From contig NMRB01000935.1 in NCBI GenBank assembly GCA_002633025.1, forward strand, positions 53,591-117,590: a DNA stretch of 64,000 bases, in the 5' to 3' direction. The position numbers and the translations under genes are program-made. The notes beneath the pieces were generated by a model, which ran no database searches, was not told the origin of the DNA, and saw nothing but the letters and a program-made list of their open reading frames with translations. Position 1 is the stretch's first letter. Each line of letters begins with the position of its first letter. The stretch comes from Notospermus geniculatus. Taxonomy: Eukaryota; Nemertea; Pilidiophora; Heteronemertea; Lineidae. Positions 25,201 through 37,649 of this stretch are shown here, piece after piece.

Positions 25201-26992
25201 AATGTCCGTGTCAAACTTCTGGAGCTGGGAGGACGCGAATCCTTTGGAGCAACAGTACTTCTGTTTTTCTTTTTTGTTGGTTTGATGCTGCTCGTGGCTG
25301 GACTACCCTTCCCAGAGTCAATACTTGAGTCACTGTGAGCATGTTTGCGATTGGAATCTGCTTCAGTGAAGTTATTCAGATGCTTGTCATCATTTGTTAA
25401 GTCCTCAGGAGGGTACTTGTGGGAATTTATCCTCTGAATGTTTCGTGTGAATCCAGTTTCGTTGCGCCGCTGAACCATTGCGATCAAGTCTACTGTGTAT
25501 GGAAGAGAATATACTGTGCACTGCAGATCAATTCTTTTGATATTTTTGTTGTGAGCATTTTCCAGCAAACACGCCACATCAAAATCATAGAAATGCCATT
25601 CTCCTCTGTCTCCTTGCCACTGCCAAGTTATACCTATGGCAGGGGGACTCTGTGGAGGGTAGATCTTTCTCCTCACACTCCTGCAGGTCCCTAGAATGGA
25701 AGAAAAATGGGCAGTTTTGAAATCGAGACATCAACCTTCATGTATGCATGACAATACTTGACAGGCAAACTCATGAACAGATGACCTTGACTAGGGCCTA
25801 GGACAGCCTATACATGTAGACCTAGACATACATTGTAGGGTCAATAAAGACTAGCAAATGGCAAAAGCTTTTACTTCAGATTTGTACAGCATTGCCAAGT
25901 GCATCTGTATTGCAAAATTCGAGTAAAAGTATTGTAGTCTATATTCATGCATTTGACCCATTGACCGAAAAACAAATGGCCCTAATTTTAATGGAAGAAT
26001 GAAACCTAAAGAAATGAAAATTTTGTAGGCCTAATTGTATTGTATTTTTTTATTGTATTGTATTTTTCCATCAGGGCTAATGCCTAAAGCCTCAGCATTA
26101 TTGGCCCTGGCCTGGTAGGCCTACCGGTACATGTACATGATCAATATTTTTGCACTGAATAAACGAATATGGGGCCAAAATAGGGGCATGTGCTTCAGGT
26201 ATAGAAGAAAGATAGACAAATCCCAAATTCCAAGTTCTGCGCACTTCCGCCGAAATAGCAACAAGAACCTCGATCTGAAACCAGCTGACGTGACGCAATC
26301 CGTGATTCAGCAATGGTCAACTCTGACGTAACGTCGTCTAAGTCACTGTCGTGGGGTTCTCTGCGTCACGTCATTCAGTTTCAGACCGAGGTTCTTGTTG
26401 CTATTTCGGCGGAAGTGCGCAGATCTTTCCCGTTTTCGTCAATTTGGGATTTGTCTATTGGCAATTAAAATTGCCCACCTTGATCCTCATTGTGTGCAAT
26501 AATATTGATTGTGTCAGGGCCGCTCCTCAAGCCAAAATAAAACGAAAACGAAAGTGAAAGTGCAGAATGAAATGAAGGTTGACTGATCTGATGATGATGT
26601 GCTTCAGCTGAAAATCTTTGCTAAATGAAATGTCAGAGGACGAATGGCAAGACACCAACAACAGAAATGACATGAAGTTGACATCAATGACAGCACAAAA
26701 AGCATGCCAGCTGTCAAAACCCACGCATGCGCTGCACTGCGGCGGGTGTAAATGTATGGAAGCCTGCGTGCAAAAAGAACGTGCCTGTATCTTGGCGAAT
26801 TTGCTCCGAACTCCCAGTGTCCAAAACATAATTAGATAGGGCGCGATCCACTTTTCCTAGGCACAGTGTCTTGCTCGTGTATTTCTGCTTTTCAATAAAG
26901 TCAACAACAATGGGATCATACGCTCTCCAGTGACCAAAATCGTTCATCCATTCCCAAACAACAACACCAGGACTTCGTGAACTCTCGGCCAT
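22270..26992 (-). CDS. DTX: Deltex-family E3 ubiquitin ligase (WWE-WWE-RING-DTC), seven exons
   Basis: Deltex proteins bind Notch ankyrin repeats through WWE domains and ubiquitinate targets through a RING-DTC module that also binds ADP-ribose and NAD+. Exons on the minus strand: 26992-26785, 25690-25090, 24876-24806, 24398-24237, 23526-23315, 23059-22901, 22569-22270 (TGA). They join in frame to 570 residues. WWE1 spans roughly residues 8-85 (V-V-V-W-E-W, R-Q-D-T-G-T) and WWE2 85-160 (I-T-W-Q-W). A Ser/Lys-rich linker follows, then a RING near 371-430 ([19 protein letters not shown]) and the DTC domain to the end ([23 protein letters not shown]). Intron 1 needs a GC donor (CAG|GCACGT). It looks closest to DTX1/DTX4, but which vertebrate paralogue it corresponds to is not resolved. 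Confidence 0.93.
26213..26457. mobile_element. Palindromic MITE, copy 2, upstream in Deltex intron 1
   Basis: Same family as 6612-6865: TAGACAAATCCCAAATT at the left end and its complement at the right, with inner arms containing AACCTCGATCTGAAAC and GTTTCAGACCGAGGTT. This copy is cleaner than copy 1 and defines the ends better. It lies between Deltex exons 1 and 2. Confidence 0.78.
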
Positions 26993-27930
26993 GTTTTGTT
27001 TTTCTGTGTTCGGGAATTTCCGACTCAGTTCGGGAACTTCCGAAAAAGAAAAATTTACCCAGAATGCACCGTATTATTTTTGTTGCGAAGGGGTTTGAGC
27101 ACTGCAAAATCAACAAAAACTATGTTTTCCCCTTAAACTAATTCATATTTTTTGTGATCGTCAACAGCATTGCTATGACAAATCTTTGAAAGTATCGCGC
27201 GCATTTGTGTAAGTCATGCTTTTGTTGTTCAGGAGTGCCAGTTGAAAGTTTTGAGATGGTCGACGAGTGACAGTGCAAGTGAGTGCAGTGCACTGGTGCA
27301 CGTGCACTGGCATCACTGCACTGTGCAGCATGTGCAGTAGTGCGTGCTGGATAATGCACTAGGCCTACAGAATTTTAATACGGTGCACCCCGTGTACATG
27401 CATATCACACACACGTAGGAGCAGTAGTAGGGCATGTAGGGCTGAGGCCACCCATGGACCAACCACATACCGGTAGCTATCATGGGGATGGCTATGGATG
27501 CTTAGGCCTACCCGTCCCATTCCCGAACTAGGAACAAATGACTAAATCCTATAAAAGTTGACGATAATGGGATGTGGGTTTAGTCAGAAAGGAATGAGTT
27601 TAGAATAGGTGCCCAAAAAAAGCTAGGCAGGCCTAAGGCTACCTTCAGTAGTCCAGCACTCAGCTCAGCAGGCCGTCGTGAACATTGCAATACAAGAACC
27701 ACAGCACAGACACTGAGACAGGCCCAAGCCGAGGGAGGGCGAGGCGATGTTCCAGAGCCAGGCGAGGAGGGTGCTGTTGACAACATTTTTGTGGTGGAAA
27801 CGTCAAACGATGAATATTCAGAATGACAAAATGCCTTGCCTTGGCCTATCCAAGTCCATTTTTTAATGATCATCAACATAAAAATTTGCAGGCATTCTAT
27901 AATTAATATTCCGTTTGCTTCTCTTCTCAG
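26993..27930. promoter_or_regulatory. Shared upstream region between divergent Deltex and CCDC92
   Basis: The two start codons face away from each other with 959 bp between them (26992 on minus, 27952 on plus). CCDC92 coding begins in an exon whose acceptor is at 27929-27930, so a CCDC92 5' exon should also lie in this interval or overlap Deltex. The segment has GC-rich patches (27700-27790) but no motif that I can assign. A bidirectional promoter is an inference from layout only. Confidence 0.45.
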
Positions 27931-27951
27931 GTGCTGCACCCTTCTGCGAAA

Positions 27952-29215
27952 ATGGCGACTCAGGCTGAAGTACGGCAGAGGAACTTGGAGAGTTCCATCC
28001 TGTATCTCCAGCAGGAACATGCTGTCACCCTCAAAGGACTTCATGGAGAAATCCAACAATTACAGAAGAAAAATTCAGGTAGATGCACATGTCATGACAT
28101 GTCATTGTTTTCAGGAGATGCCATTGTCTAACCCATTGCAAGATCTACCCCTTCCGAAAAAAGGTTTGAACCCCAGTGGAAAAAACAAACAGCTGAGAAG
28201 CCCTCTCTGTCATTCGATCGACGATAACCCTCAATCATCTTTTTCAGAGTTGACCTTCCAAGTCGCCATGCTGTCCACCTCGTCGTCAGAAGAAGGTTAG
28301 GATTGCCGTATTTTTCCTATCAATAAGAATATTTAGTAGCAATATTTGCCTGAAATATGCATGCTCATTTTCATGGCAGATAGCCAGTGTAAAAAGATGT
28401 TAACATTCGTCTTGCAGATTATACCAAAACAGTTGGATGTACAACATTGTAAAGTTATCTCTTCTTTTGTAGATGTCCTCCGCAGGAAGGTTGAAGTTTA
28501 CACGCATGACGTAAATGATCTCAAACTGAAAAATAAAGATATGGAAGAACAAATTTCTAAGAAGGACAGAAAGATCTCAGTTCTCGAACAACAGATTCGT
28601 GCACTAGAAAAGAAGTTTGCAGACGAACTTAAAGGATTCAAAACACGCTTCAAATCTGCCCAAGCGGAACTGGATGCCAAATCAGCCACAGTAGCTCAGC
28701 TGACACATCAGTTGCACACGGCTAGGAAAGAACTGATGCGACACGAGGCACACAGCTTGGATGTCTCTCAGTCTCATCATCAACCTGCACCGCCACGGGA
28801 AGGCACTCCACGGTTGAGTAGTGGGAGACGAATACGAAAAAATTTAATAAATGTTGATGACTTTCACGACAAGCGTCCACAGTCTGGTAGCTCTAGTGGA
28901 TCAAGCGGCCGTGATTTATATGAACCTTTCGTTCATCCGCCACCCGATCCTACCCCTTTCCTTCCACATAGATCTTCAGGTGAAAAAGATCTTGCTGTCC
29001 AAGTTAAAAAGAAACAAAATCCTCTTCCGCCCATTACAGCCAGTGCGCCTAGTGCTGAACATTCTAAGTCAAATTTCAGTCACCATGCTCTTAATCGTGT
29101 AAGGCTAACGCCAGATCCCCGAGGGAAAGGGCATGTGGTGAAGTTGGCGGTTGATCATGTGCCGGGGACGGATGCATGGAGACAAGCGGAGTCCAAGAGT
29201 GCTGAATACAAGTGA
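27952..29215 (+). CDS. CCDC92: Coiled-coil domain-containing protein 92 (CCDC92), three coding exons
   Basis: Exons: 27952-28078, 28248-28295, 28473-29215 (TGA), in frame to 305 residues (human is about 330). Residues 15-40 carry L-Q-Q-E-H-A-V-T-L-K-G-L-H-G-E-I, nearly the same as the conserved N-terminal block of vertebrate CCDC92. Coiled coil resumes at about 59-130 with a leucine/lysine heptad pattern. A D-P-T-P-F-L motif at about 217, then A-V-D-H-V near the C-terminus, also match. Vertebrate CCDC92 is reported at centrosomes and cilia as an interactor of CEP164, so that role is inferred. The first coding exon starts behind a good acceptor (TTCTCTTCTCAG), so the 5' UTR is split. Exon 2 is only 48 bp. 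Confidence 0.9.
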
Positions 29216-31303
29216 ATAAGGTGCTGACACTCTCTACTGCTGTAAAGTGGTTACCACTCGCTGTTGATGATCCGCTGGATGCTAAAACATTCCAAGTTGT
29301 TGTTTGAATGTCATTTAAAGACTGTGTCTTTTTTGTTCTGTAATCTGTGCTTTTATAATTAATTTCCAAGTGAAAAAATCCGTCGGAGCTTGTTGTCACT
29401 TTGCATAATATTAACACTGTTGATTCACACCTCGGACTTCATGTACATGTACATGGACTTGCCATGCTATGCTGCTGTTTGATGCCTCCCACATTGCGCT
29501 ATGTTTGTACCCATTTCAATCATGACAAAATATTCTGTGATACTAAGCATGTCCATCAAATGAGAAAATAAGACCGGAATTGTCATAACATGTCTGTTGT
29601 TTTCTAACAATCCTTGTAATCGTTGTAGGTGGATGTCTATTCCATCACTTCTTACTGAGATTACAGTATGATTGGGCAGTCGGAGTGGGGGGGGGGGGGG
29701 NNGCAATGGAAACATTGTCAGCCACAAAAGTTAATATTTTCTCATTTGACAGTGCATGCTGCCTTATATTATTACCCTGTAGTTACATGTAGATTCCATT
29801 TTAAATCACGTGATTTTTATCATTAAACAATTTAAAGTATTTTTAAGACTAAGCCAGTGAATGTTTGAGTGTATGTCACTTTCACCAGAAATATCCTGTG
29901 ATGTCCATAAGATTTCTGAACTTGGCATGTTTATTATTTTTGATCAAATTGCTACTGGCATTGAAAGGGTTAAGTACATAGTCTCACACTAGACGTCCCG
30001 GTTTTCATGCATTTACAATTTATGCTTGTAGCATTTTCTGAGGCAGATTATAGACCCAGTTTTGTGTGGCTTCATTAGGAAGAAGTAATTTACATGTAAA
30101 GTTAAGTTGCACTAAAAGTGAAACTGCTGGATACACAATGTATTCCTACCTTTTTCTGTGTTGAGCACATGAAATGTACATAAGTCATATTGAGATGCAA
30201 AATACACTGCAAGGTTTGTTGGACAACACACATTCAGTTGTTTTTATATTGAATGCAATTAAGTGTGGTCACTTCTGGTTGTCTGTCATGTTTAATTAAA
30301 GTGGTGGCAAAACTCCACACTACAGTGTACAGGTGTCACTACAATATACAGCTGTTACTTCAGACAATATCCCACTGATCACATGTTGAGCTACATGTAG
30401 ACATTTTCCTTTTGGAGGACAGCAACACTTTTCCAGTTAACATTAAGTACATTATATTTAACTACAATGTATGTTCACTTCAGAATGATCATGAAATGAC
30501 TGTATGTTGATAGGTTTTCAAGGCAATCTATGAAAATATGCAGTTAAATTTTGTTTAATTTAGTCTGCATTGGTTTTTGTTACGGCTGCATTTTATCCAC
30601 TTATTTTTTGTCTTGTGAAACATTGATTTTAGTGAATAAAATATATGTGAAACGATTTGTGACTGCCTTCTGTCTATATGCAGATGTACATCCACAGTCT
30701 TCCCCAGTACTATTCCCGGGCCCATATTATTGATGCCCCTCCTGAAGTGCACGTACCGGTGTGATGATGGGTTATCCATGTTCAAAATGCCTACTGAGTT
30801 CAACTCTTAACGCCTGTTGTGTGAGCATGGGGCTATAGGCAGCCGTTGGTGCCTACGGTGGTCTAAGAAAAATCTTAAAATATAAATGTCCTCATGAAAA
30901 ATCCTTGGTTTCTAGGCAGGCTGGGACAGGGGAGGGGGACTGACACCCCATGGATCATCATCTGCAGTTAGTATTAACAAACCAAACTAGGTAACATGTA
31001 TGAAATAGAATTTATCACACATTAAATCATGACTTCAGCTTTGGAATATATAAACTTCATGCAAGATTTGATTTAAACAATGATTGTGATTGAGCATTAT
31101 TCCAGAATACATCATTTGTATACAATGGAAGTCAGATTTACATTAAGAGTGAAGCACATAGGGTTGGTTTTGAATGACAAGATATGGCAAAACGTAGGAC
31201 ACTGGATTCTGCCAATTTTTCCTGATAATATTGTGAGACATCTAACGAGAACCCTTCTCCTGCTGCACAGATCATGCCTTGTGCAGTGTAATTTGTCGTC
31301 TAA
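29216..31303. other. CCDC92 3' region and intergenic DNA
   Basis: No gene is supported. A poly-G run with two N (29689-29702) marks a sequencing problem. The CCDC92 3' UTR should run into this segment and face the tail of GPR143. Confidence 0.5.
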
Positions 31304-32191
31304 AGTTGCGCTTCCACTACAAAAAAAAGCTGGTATTTGTCCGCTCTTATTCTGCTTCCATTACAGAATTGCCGGGTTTAATAAGTCCGGTTCTATTAAG
31401 TGCGGATCTATTTAGTTCGGACAGCATAAGTTGCGCTTCCACTACAAAATGAAATGGCCAGGGCCATTGTGCTCACCTCTGTGATAAGTCTCCATGGTTA
31501 AGTGTGAAACTGTGACTCTCATGGTCAATGTTGAGGATCAGTACAGATAAGATAAAGCTGAACACACCAAGAAGTATTTTATGATCTGATCAGTATTATT
31601 AGTCAATGACATAAACTCAGGTGATGGCACCCAGAAGGAGCACAATTTCTGAATACAATGAATACAAGTGGTATTTGTGAACAAACTGCTTTCCTGTCTA
31701 GGTCAGTCTCGTGTCAAAAATTCTATTTTTCAAGATGGCCACCAGGTGGCCACACGTGACGTTCGCTGGGACTGAAATTTTAGCAGGAAAGTACAGGATA
31801 CTTGCATAGATATTTAGACAACATTGAAACATCGTAACATTTACTACCGATGAGATATGGCCAAAGTCAATTTTTCAAGATGGNGAATTGCCGGGTTTAA
31901 TAAGTCCGGTTCTATTAAGTGCGGATCTATTTAGTTCGGATAGCATAGCCGATCATACTCCGAATCTAGATGCGGACAAATTTTGTAGTAGAATGGCAAT
32001 AACACCGGATCTATTTGTAGTATTATGCTCGGCTACAGGTGGCTCCACGGTCGCTTGCGACTGTGCATGACCTATCCAAACTGAATATATCCGCACCTAA
32101 TAGAACCGGACTTATTAAACCCAGCAATTCTGTAATGGAAGCAGAACAAGAGCGGACAAATACCGGCTTTTTTTGTAGTGGAAGCGCAACT
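31304..32191. mobile_element. PIF/Harbinger-like non-autonomous element with about 100-bp TIRs, internally rearranged
   Basis: The left end is AGTTGCGCTTCCACTAC after TAA, and the right end is its complement followed by TAA, giving a 3-bp TAA duplication as expected for PIF/Harbinger. The inverted arms continue for about 100 bp (TTTGTCCGCTCTTATTCTGC, TTTAATAAGTCCGGTTCTAT). The segment GAATTGCCGGGTTTAATAAG plus about 45 bp occurs twice in direct orientation (31364 and 31885), the second copy starting at an N, so the middle may be misassembled. The element ends 21 bp from the GPR143 stop codon and therefore probably forms its 3' UTR. Confidence 0.72.
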
Positions 32192-32211
32192 TAAGACTAC
32201 CGGTACTTGTA

Positions 32212-35200
32212 CTACTTCCTAAAGTAAAGTAGAGGAGATGTTTCCGTGTCCGTGGAATAGCTGAAACTACGAGTAAAGTCATTGTTTGCAGGTTGAGTTT
32301 CATCACTACCGTTGACATGGATGTTTGAATGTCGATTCTTGCAAATATTGGTCGCAAGGCCCTTGTAGACCAGTGTATTCAGCACAGCTTGGAGTGGGTT
32401 GAGCACAGCCTGAAAAGGGGGTTGAGCAGAGATATGAAAGACATTAAACTGGTCTCCTAGAAATATATACAGGGCCATAATTAGAGAGGGTAAAATAGTG
32501 TCTTGTGCCCCTCCCCCAGAAAGGTCGATGCCCCCTCCCTGGAAGGAAGCCAGAAACAGCACTGATGTACTGTTTGATTGGCATGTTTTGGATAACCTGG
32601 CTGAGCACTAGACAAAACAATGGTTCGATCAGATAGCTGAGATTTTTCTCAGCCCATAGGAAATGCATCTGAGGTTCATGAAGCACTTTCGTATGTACTG
32701 TGGAGTAAGCATTATCCAGTCGGCTGACGAACACCGATCCTATAGTGATTCATTGAATATCCATGTTCCGGTTCGCATGCAATTAGCACATTCATGTGGC
32801 CGCTTTGTTGTGCTCGTAGTCAGCCTGTATGTGTTACATGTGTTACCACCATTCGTGACCGAAGGTGATGATTGATTACGCAACACATGTAGCAAAAGTT
32901 GAAAACACTTCATGTTGCCATTTGAACCTTGTGACATGACCATGTTGATACGAGTGCACAGCAATTACAATAACAGAGTCGTGTTGCACAACGATGGACT
33001 CACTTGTGGTCTAGGCCTAAAAATGTATGTTCAATGAATCATTACTGGATTGGCGTTCGTCAGCCAACCGGATAATGCACAATATAAAATACATTTGTAT
33101 GTATTGTATACTTCCTACTGACCATAGCATTCCATAATCCAATGAATACATTCAAATCAATCTCCGACTTAAATATCATCAGGATGCCATTTATTACGTT
33201 TGGTAGCCAGCTGAAGGAAAAGTATTCAGGTATTAGGACAAAAGTATAGCATCATTTTGAAGTCATGACGCTACCAAGCCTCTAAAATTTATCTCCTAAC
33301 CAACCGGTCGTGATAACTGGAAAAACCATTAAAACCCGACCGGTACGATTTTACCATCCTGAATCCAGAATTAGCGTCATTGTTTATTGATATAAGGTAT
33401 CCCGCAGAGAGCATGACCCCATGACCCACAAGGTGATATGGGTATCAGCAGCAAAACATGTGTTGTTACATAATCGTGCCAGGCAGAAAGAACCACAGGC
33501 TATGGTTGTACATGGCTCTAAGTTCATGCTGGGTCAAGTGTTGTCAGCAACTTGAGGATCAATTTCATTAGTGCAGTAAACAATGAGGGCACGGAGGTCA
33601 GCTCACACAGCAGGGGACTTCTAGGGAATGGCGAGTGAAGAAATTAGAGGCTTGGAAGCGTCATGTGTAAACAGTGGTCTGGGATAACGTGTGACTGTTT
33701 ACAGTCGAGTGATGCCAATCGACCAGAGTTATTGAAAGCCAATCAGAGTACAAGACCCCTTTAGGCTTAGATGCCTAAAGCCTAGTTCATAATTCGAATG
33801 ACCATCGGCGTCTGCCGCGCGATCAAAACCTGGACACTGACTTTGCAGAGTTGATTCATAGTCCAGCATACTTCAGCGATGGGGACCTGTTATGAAATGG
33901 CTCAAGTAATTACAGTTGCGATCAGATGATGAACAAATGGTGCGACAGGGTTGGCATCGAACGCGAGGTCGTGCAATCGGTCACCAACGATGGTCACACG
34001 TCGAAGTATGAATTACCGGTAGGCTTTAGTTGGTCACAAACCACACTTTGTATTTTAAAACGTGTATCAGGAAGAATCACGGATACATGTGTATATATTG
34101 GCATCAAGATCCCAAACAGATACTCACCAAACATAGAACACCAACATAATCATTATAAACTTCTCTCGCACTCGCAACACGATGGTCCGCTCAATGTCCG
34201 TATAGCGTCCGGATCTCCCACTGACTAGACTTTTGACAAGTCTTGAGGCATATATGTACAACAGGGGATTTGTTATCATCACAAACACCATTGGAATGTA
34301 ATAGGAGAGGAAGTGTGGCACTGTGTGGGCAATACTATACTGGCATCTGGAAAAGGATCAGAACTACAGTGAAAATGTGTACAGCATCAAGTACCGCAAA
34401 ATCAAGGAGGTACAAAATAAATCTTGTTTTATCTTTCTCTTATTATAAATCTTATTTTAGCCTTCTTATCTTATTTTCGGAGATGACTTTTCGTGTTATA
34501 CCGGTATTATTTTATCCTTTCATGTGTAAATGAAAAATATACTAATGATGGTAAAGTTGAGAGCTACACGTAAGTCCAGGCACATGTGACGAAGACTACA
34601 CTTAACAATATTTTTCGTTCCGCGGGCAAACCTGCATTGTAGAATATACATGTGTAATATAAGAGTGGAAACACTTGTCTGTTATTCCTCTCATTATAGC
34701 ACCAGTTTTCTGAAATTCACAGCTGTTGGCAGTCATACTTACGCTAATAGGGAAGGATAATACAAGGGAATTAATCCTGCTAAGCAGAAGCATCCAGTCA
34801 CTACCCAACCCAAAAAATGGTACAGACGCTTGTGGCTGAAAACAGAAGATCATTGGTGAAATTAACAGAATCAGAAAGGAAAACAGCTGTGATGTGGTGG
34901 AGAGTGAAATGAAATAGTTAATGAAATGGGGAACAACGGTGAAGCAGACCACGCGAGAAGGTTTGTACTTATAGTACACAGCTGCCACCTATTACTCATG
35001 AGAATTCAAGGTGTGATTGGCCGCATCTCTCGAACAATGAGCCTCTGCTCTATAAGTTATCATGTGACCAAATGGTGCTCCCTATTACATGTATATTGAA
35101 ATGAACCAGGTTGTACATACAAGGTTGGACAAGAAATTTGGCAGTGAAAGAATTACGATTATTATTATTATTATTATTATTATCAAACATTTATATAGCG

Positions 35201-36740
35201 CTCTATTCATAATAATGCTCTAGAGCGCTTTCCAATTTAAAACATTATTAAAACATTACATTACATATATCACAGACAAAAAATATTCAAAAGAGCCACG
35301 GCACAAAAAGACTTATATTTAAGAACCATAATACTGCCTAAAAAATGTGTTTTTAAATGACTTTTAAAAGCTTGAACACTGGATGCATTTCTGATATGGG
35401 TCGGCAGCGCATTCCACAGACCAGGAGCAGCCTGCCGCAATGACCTGGCACCATACCGTTTTGTGTGGGTCCTTGGCACCGACAGGAGGCCCTGGTCTGC
35501 AGAACGCAACTGCCGACTTGGAACATGCTTGACAATCAGATCGCTGATGTATGATGGTGCTGTGCCATTTAGGGCCTTGTACAAGCAGTATTTTAAAAGC
35601 AATACGCAAGTGGACAGGTAACCAGTGCAAACCCTGGAGTACTGGTGTGATGTGGTCACGCTTCTTTGCGCATTCCACATTACATGTACCTTCGTTTGTT
35701 CGTCACCATGAGCAGGATATCCAAAGCATAACAAAATGTCCACATGTAAGTTGCGATGTAGAAATACTGGATCCAAGCCTGGAAAAGACGAAGATATATT
35801 TCCTTTAATTCAAATTCTCACTGAGAAACTGTTTATGCATCTGACACATTAAGAGTGGTCAAAGTATTCCATCAGCTGTAAACTCAACATTACCGGTACT
35901 TAACTTCTTCTCACAGAATCTCCTCTCAAAACAGGATCAATCAGATGCATCTCCTGTGTTGCACCTCTTCATAAGGGGGCGATAGCTGAGCGAAGTGACC
36001 TGAGAGTCCGGATGCTACATACTCGCCATCAAGTCAGTGAATCAACCTTATATCTGATATATCGTCTTTGACATTTAACTTACTGAAGAAATAGCACAAA
36101 AAATGTGAGCAAAGTCCACCTTTGCATTATCAATTACTGCATCTGCATCACGCGGATCAATAAGCCACACTATGGCCCGAACCATAATACCTAAAAGAGA
36201 AAACATGATGACATTCATGTTATTTAATACTGTCTGAACTAGTTTTGAGCAACACTACAACTACTGTTGTCTGACAATTATAATCAATTTGTCTGACACA
36301 GACAAATTGTCAGAGGTGCAGAGGAAACATTGTTCAGATCACTAGTTCAGTTTCTGCTCTCTTACTCTCTCCAAGTGGAGCATAGTCTGAAGGCGGAGTG
36401 ATCAGAGGCCTTGATATTTCAAGATGGAATCAAAATTCAACCTACCAGTGCACGCCAGCAGATCTGCAACAGCCAGCCATGTGATTATCCGCCTGGAATA
36501 TCCCGGCGGTATAGATGGATCAAGCCGCCGTCTCCCAACATCAGCTGGTCTCGTATCACGGCACTTATCACAGGACAATATCAAGATAAGAGCGCCCATA
36601 ATGCTACAGACTGAGGTCACAATACAAATAGCATTGTATCCATTTGATTGGAACTTGACTTCATACCGTACTGTGGTACTGTGTGATGAGTATGCAGACA
36701 AATTCTGACAGCAGAATGATTCGAGGCCTGGAGATGCCAT
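32212..36740 (-). CDS. GPR143: GPR143 / ocular albinism type 1 receptor, seven exons
   Basis: A seven-transmembrane receptor that in vertebrates sits in melanosome and late-endosome membranes and controls pigment-organelle size. Exons on minus: 36740-36446, 36190-36084, 35778-35690, 34835-34743, 34346-34128, 33210-33123, 32409-32212 (TAG). They total 1089 bp, in frame, 362 residues (human is 404). The N-terminus M-A-S-P-G-L-E-S-F-C-C matches the human start, which is why I chose this ATG over one 18 bp upstream. Other matches are A-W-I-Q-Y-F-Y in exon 3, L-Y-H plus Y-Y-P-S in exon 4, I-P-M-V plus N-P-L-L-Y in exon 5, C-W-L-P-N-V-I-N across the exon 5/6 junction, and V-L-N-P-L-Q at the start of exon 7. 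The C-tail is short. A retrotransposon fragment sits just behind exon 3. Confidence 0.92.
35157..35685 (-). mobile_element. 5'-truncated non-LTR retrotransposon (CR1/L2/Jockey-type) fragment with (ATT)n tail
   Basis: On the minus strand the translation shows the familiar C-terminal end of a LINE reverse transcriptase: L-H-W-L-P-V-H-L-R-I, then after a frame change A-L-N-G-T-A-P-S-Y-I, then the R-S-L-R-Q-A-A-P-G-L-W-N run and L-K-T-H-F-L. At least one frameshift separates the blocks, so the copy is dead. The 3' end (low coordinates) has TATATAGCGCTCT and AGAGCGCTTTCC and then an (ATT)n tract at 35157-35183. The insertion begins within about ten bases of the GPR143 exon 3 donor. Confidence 0.8.
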
Positions 36741-36976
36741 GGTTTTCACTTCTGGCAAAACCTAAAACCACTATCACTATCAGTCAGCAGTTTAGATCTT
36801 GAATAAATCCGGTGTATTCAATGAAACCTGTAACATAAAGAAAAGAGAGATCAATAATAACGTTTATGAAAAAGTATCTGTATCCCCAGTTAACCATAGT
36901 ATATATACAGCATGAAGAGTGAAGCCTTGAATATTTATATCATGACATACCATACAGAGGAATCATCAAAGTGTAT

Positions 36977-37036
36977 ATCGCTGGAAATGTGATTCCACTG
37001 CCACAGATCGCTGGAAATGTGATTCCACTTCCACTT
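36977..37036. repeat. Two-copy tandem duplication of about 30 bp
   Basis: ATCGCTGGAAATGTGATTCC plus CACTGCCACAG is followed at once by a second near-identical copy. It lies upstream of GPR143. Confidence 0.7.
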
Positions 37037-37649
37037 TATTTTAATGCATCTAAAGTACTCCCCCAGCAGATGGATGTATGTGATTCCAAATGCTTTTTAA
37101 TAGGACTCAATTAAAATGCCATGAATTCACACAAAAATCTGGGCCAAACTCATCCAATTGACTAATTACTTTTTGAAAAATTGAGGCCTACATCCAATGT
37201 GATGACCAATTATGCTATGTTGTTTCATAACAAGGACGAGTAGGCCTAGTTCATGGCTTCGTACATGTATTGATGTAGTCGGCCTGAACTAGGCCTAGGC
37301 TATATATAGCCCTATCGCGATAAAACTGCCCCCACCCCCCGAGGAAAGGATACCCGGTAATCAGATAATTACAAAAATATAATGCCCATGTCATGTGGGA
37401 TGAGCATGCTGCTATAGGCCTACTTGTTAAGTTTTGTGTGGGAGGCCAGTACAGGCCATTCTGCATAATGCATCGAGTAGAAATCGCTAACCTCTTCCTA
37501 CACTCTGCAGCAAGCAACCAGATTCCGTGTTCAACGCTTTGGGATTTTCTCGTGCGCCCAATCAGAAGCCTCGGTTCTTTTGCGATAATTTATTCATACG
37601 AGTACGCCGTTCAACTTCGTAGCGAACAACACTAACCTGCTGGTACATT

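Noticed and set aside
27580-28059. Minus-strand frame of 159 codons overlapping CCDC92 exon 1
   Set aside because: It is a shadow of the CCDC92 exon and GC-rich upstream DNA. The plus-strand reading has clear orthology.
32444-32734. Possible missing GPR143 exon 6
   Set aside because: The residues do not match the family. The real exon is at 33123-33210, where W-L-P-N-V-I-N fits and the frame closes on both sides.
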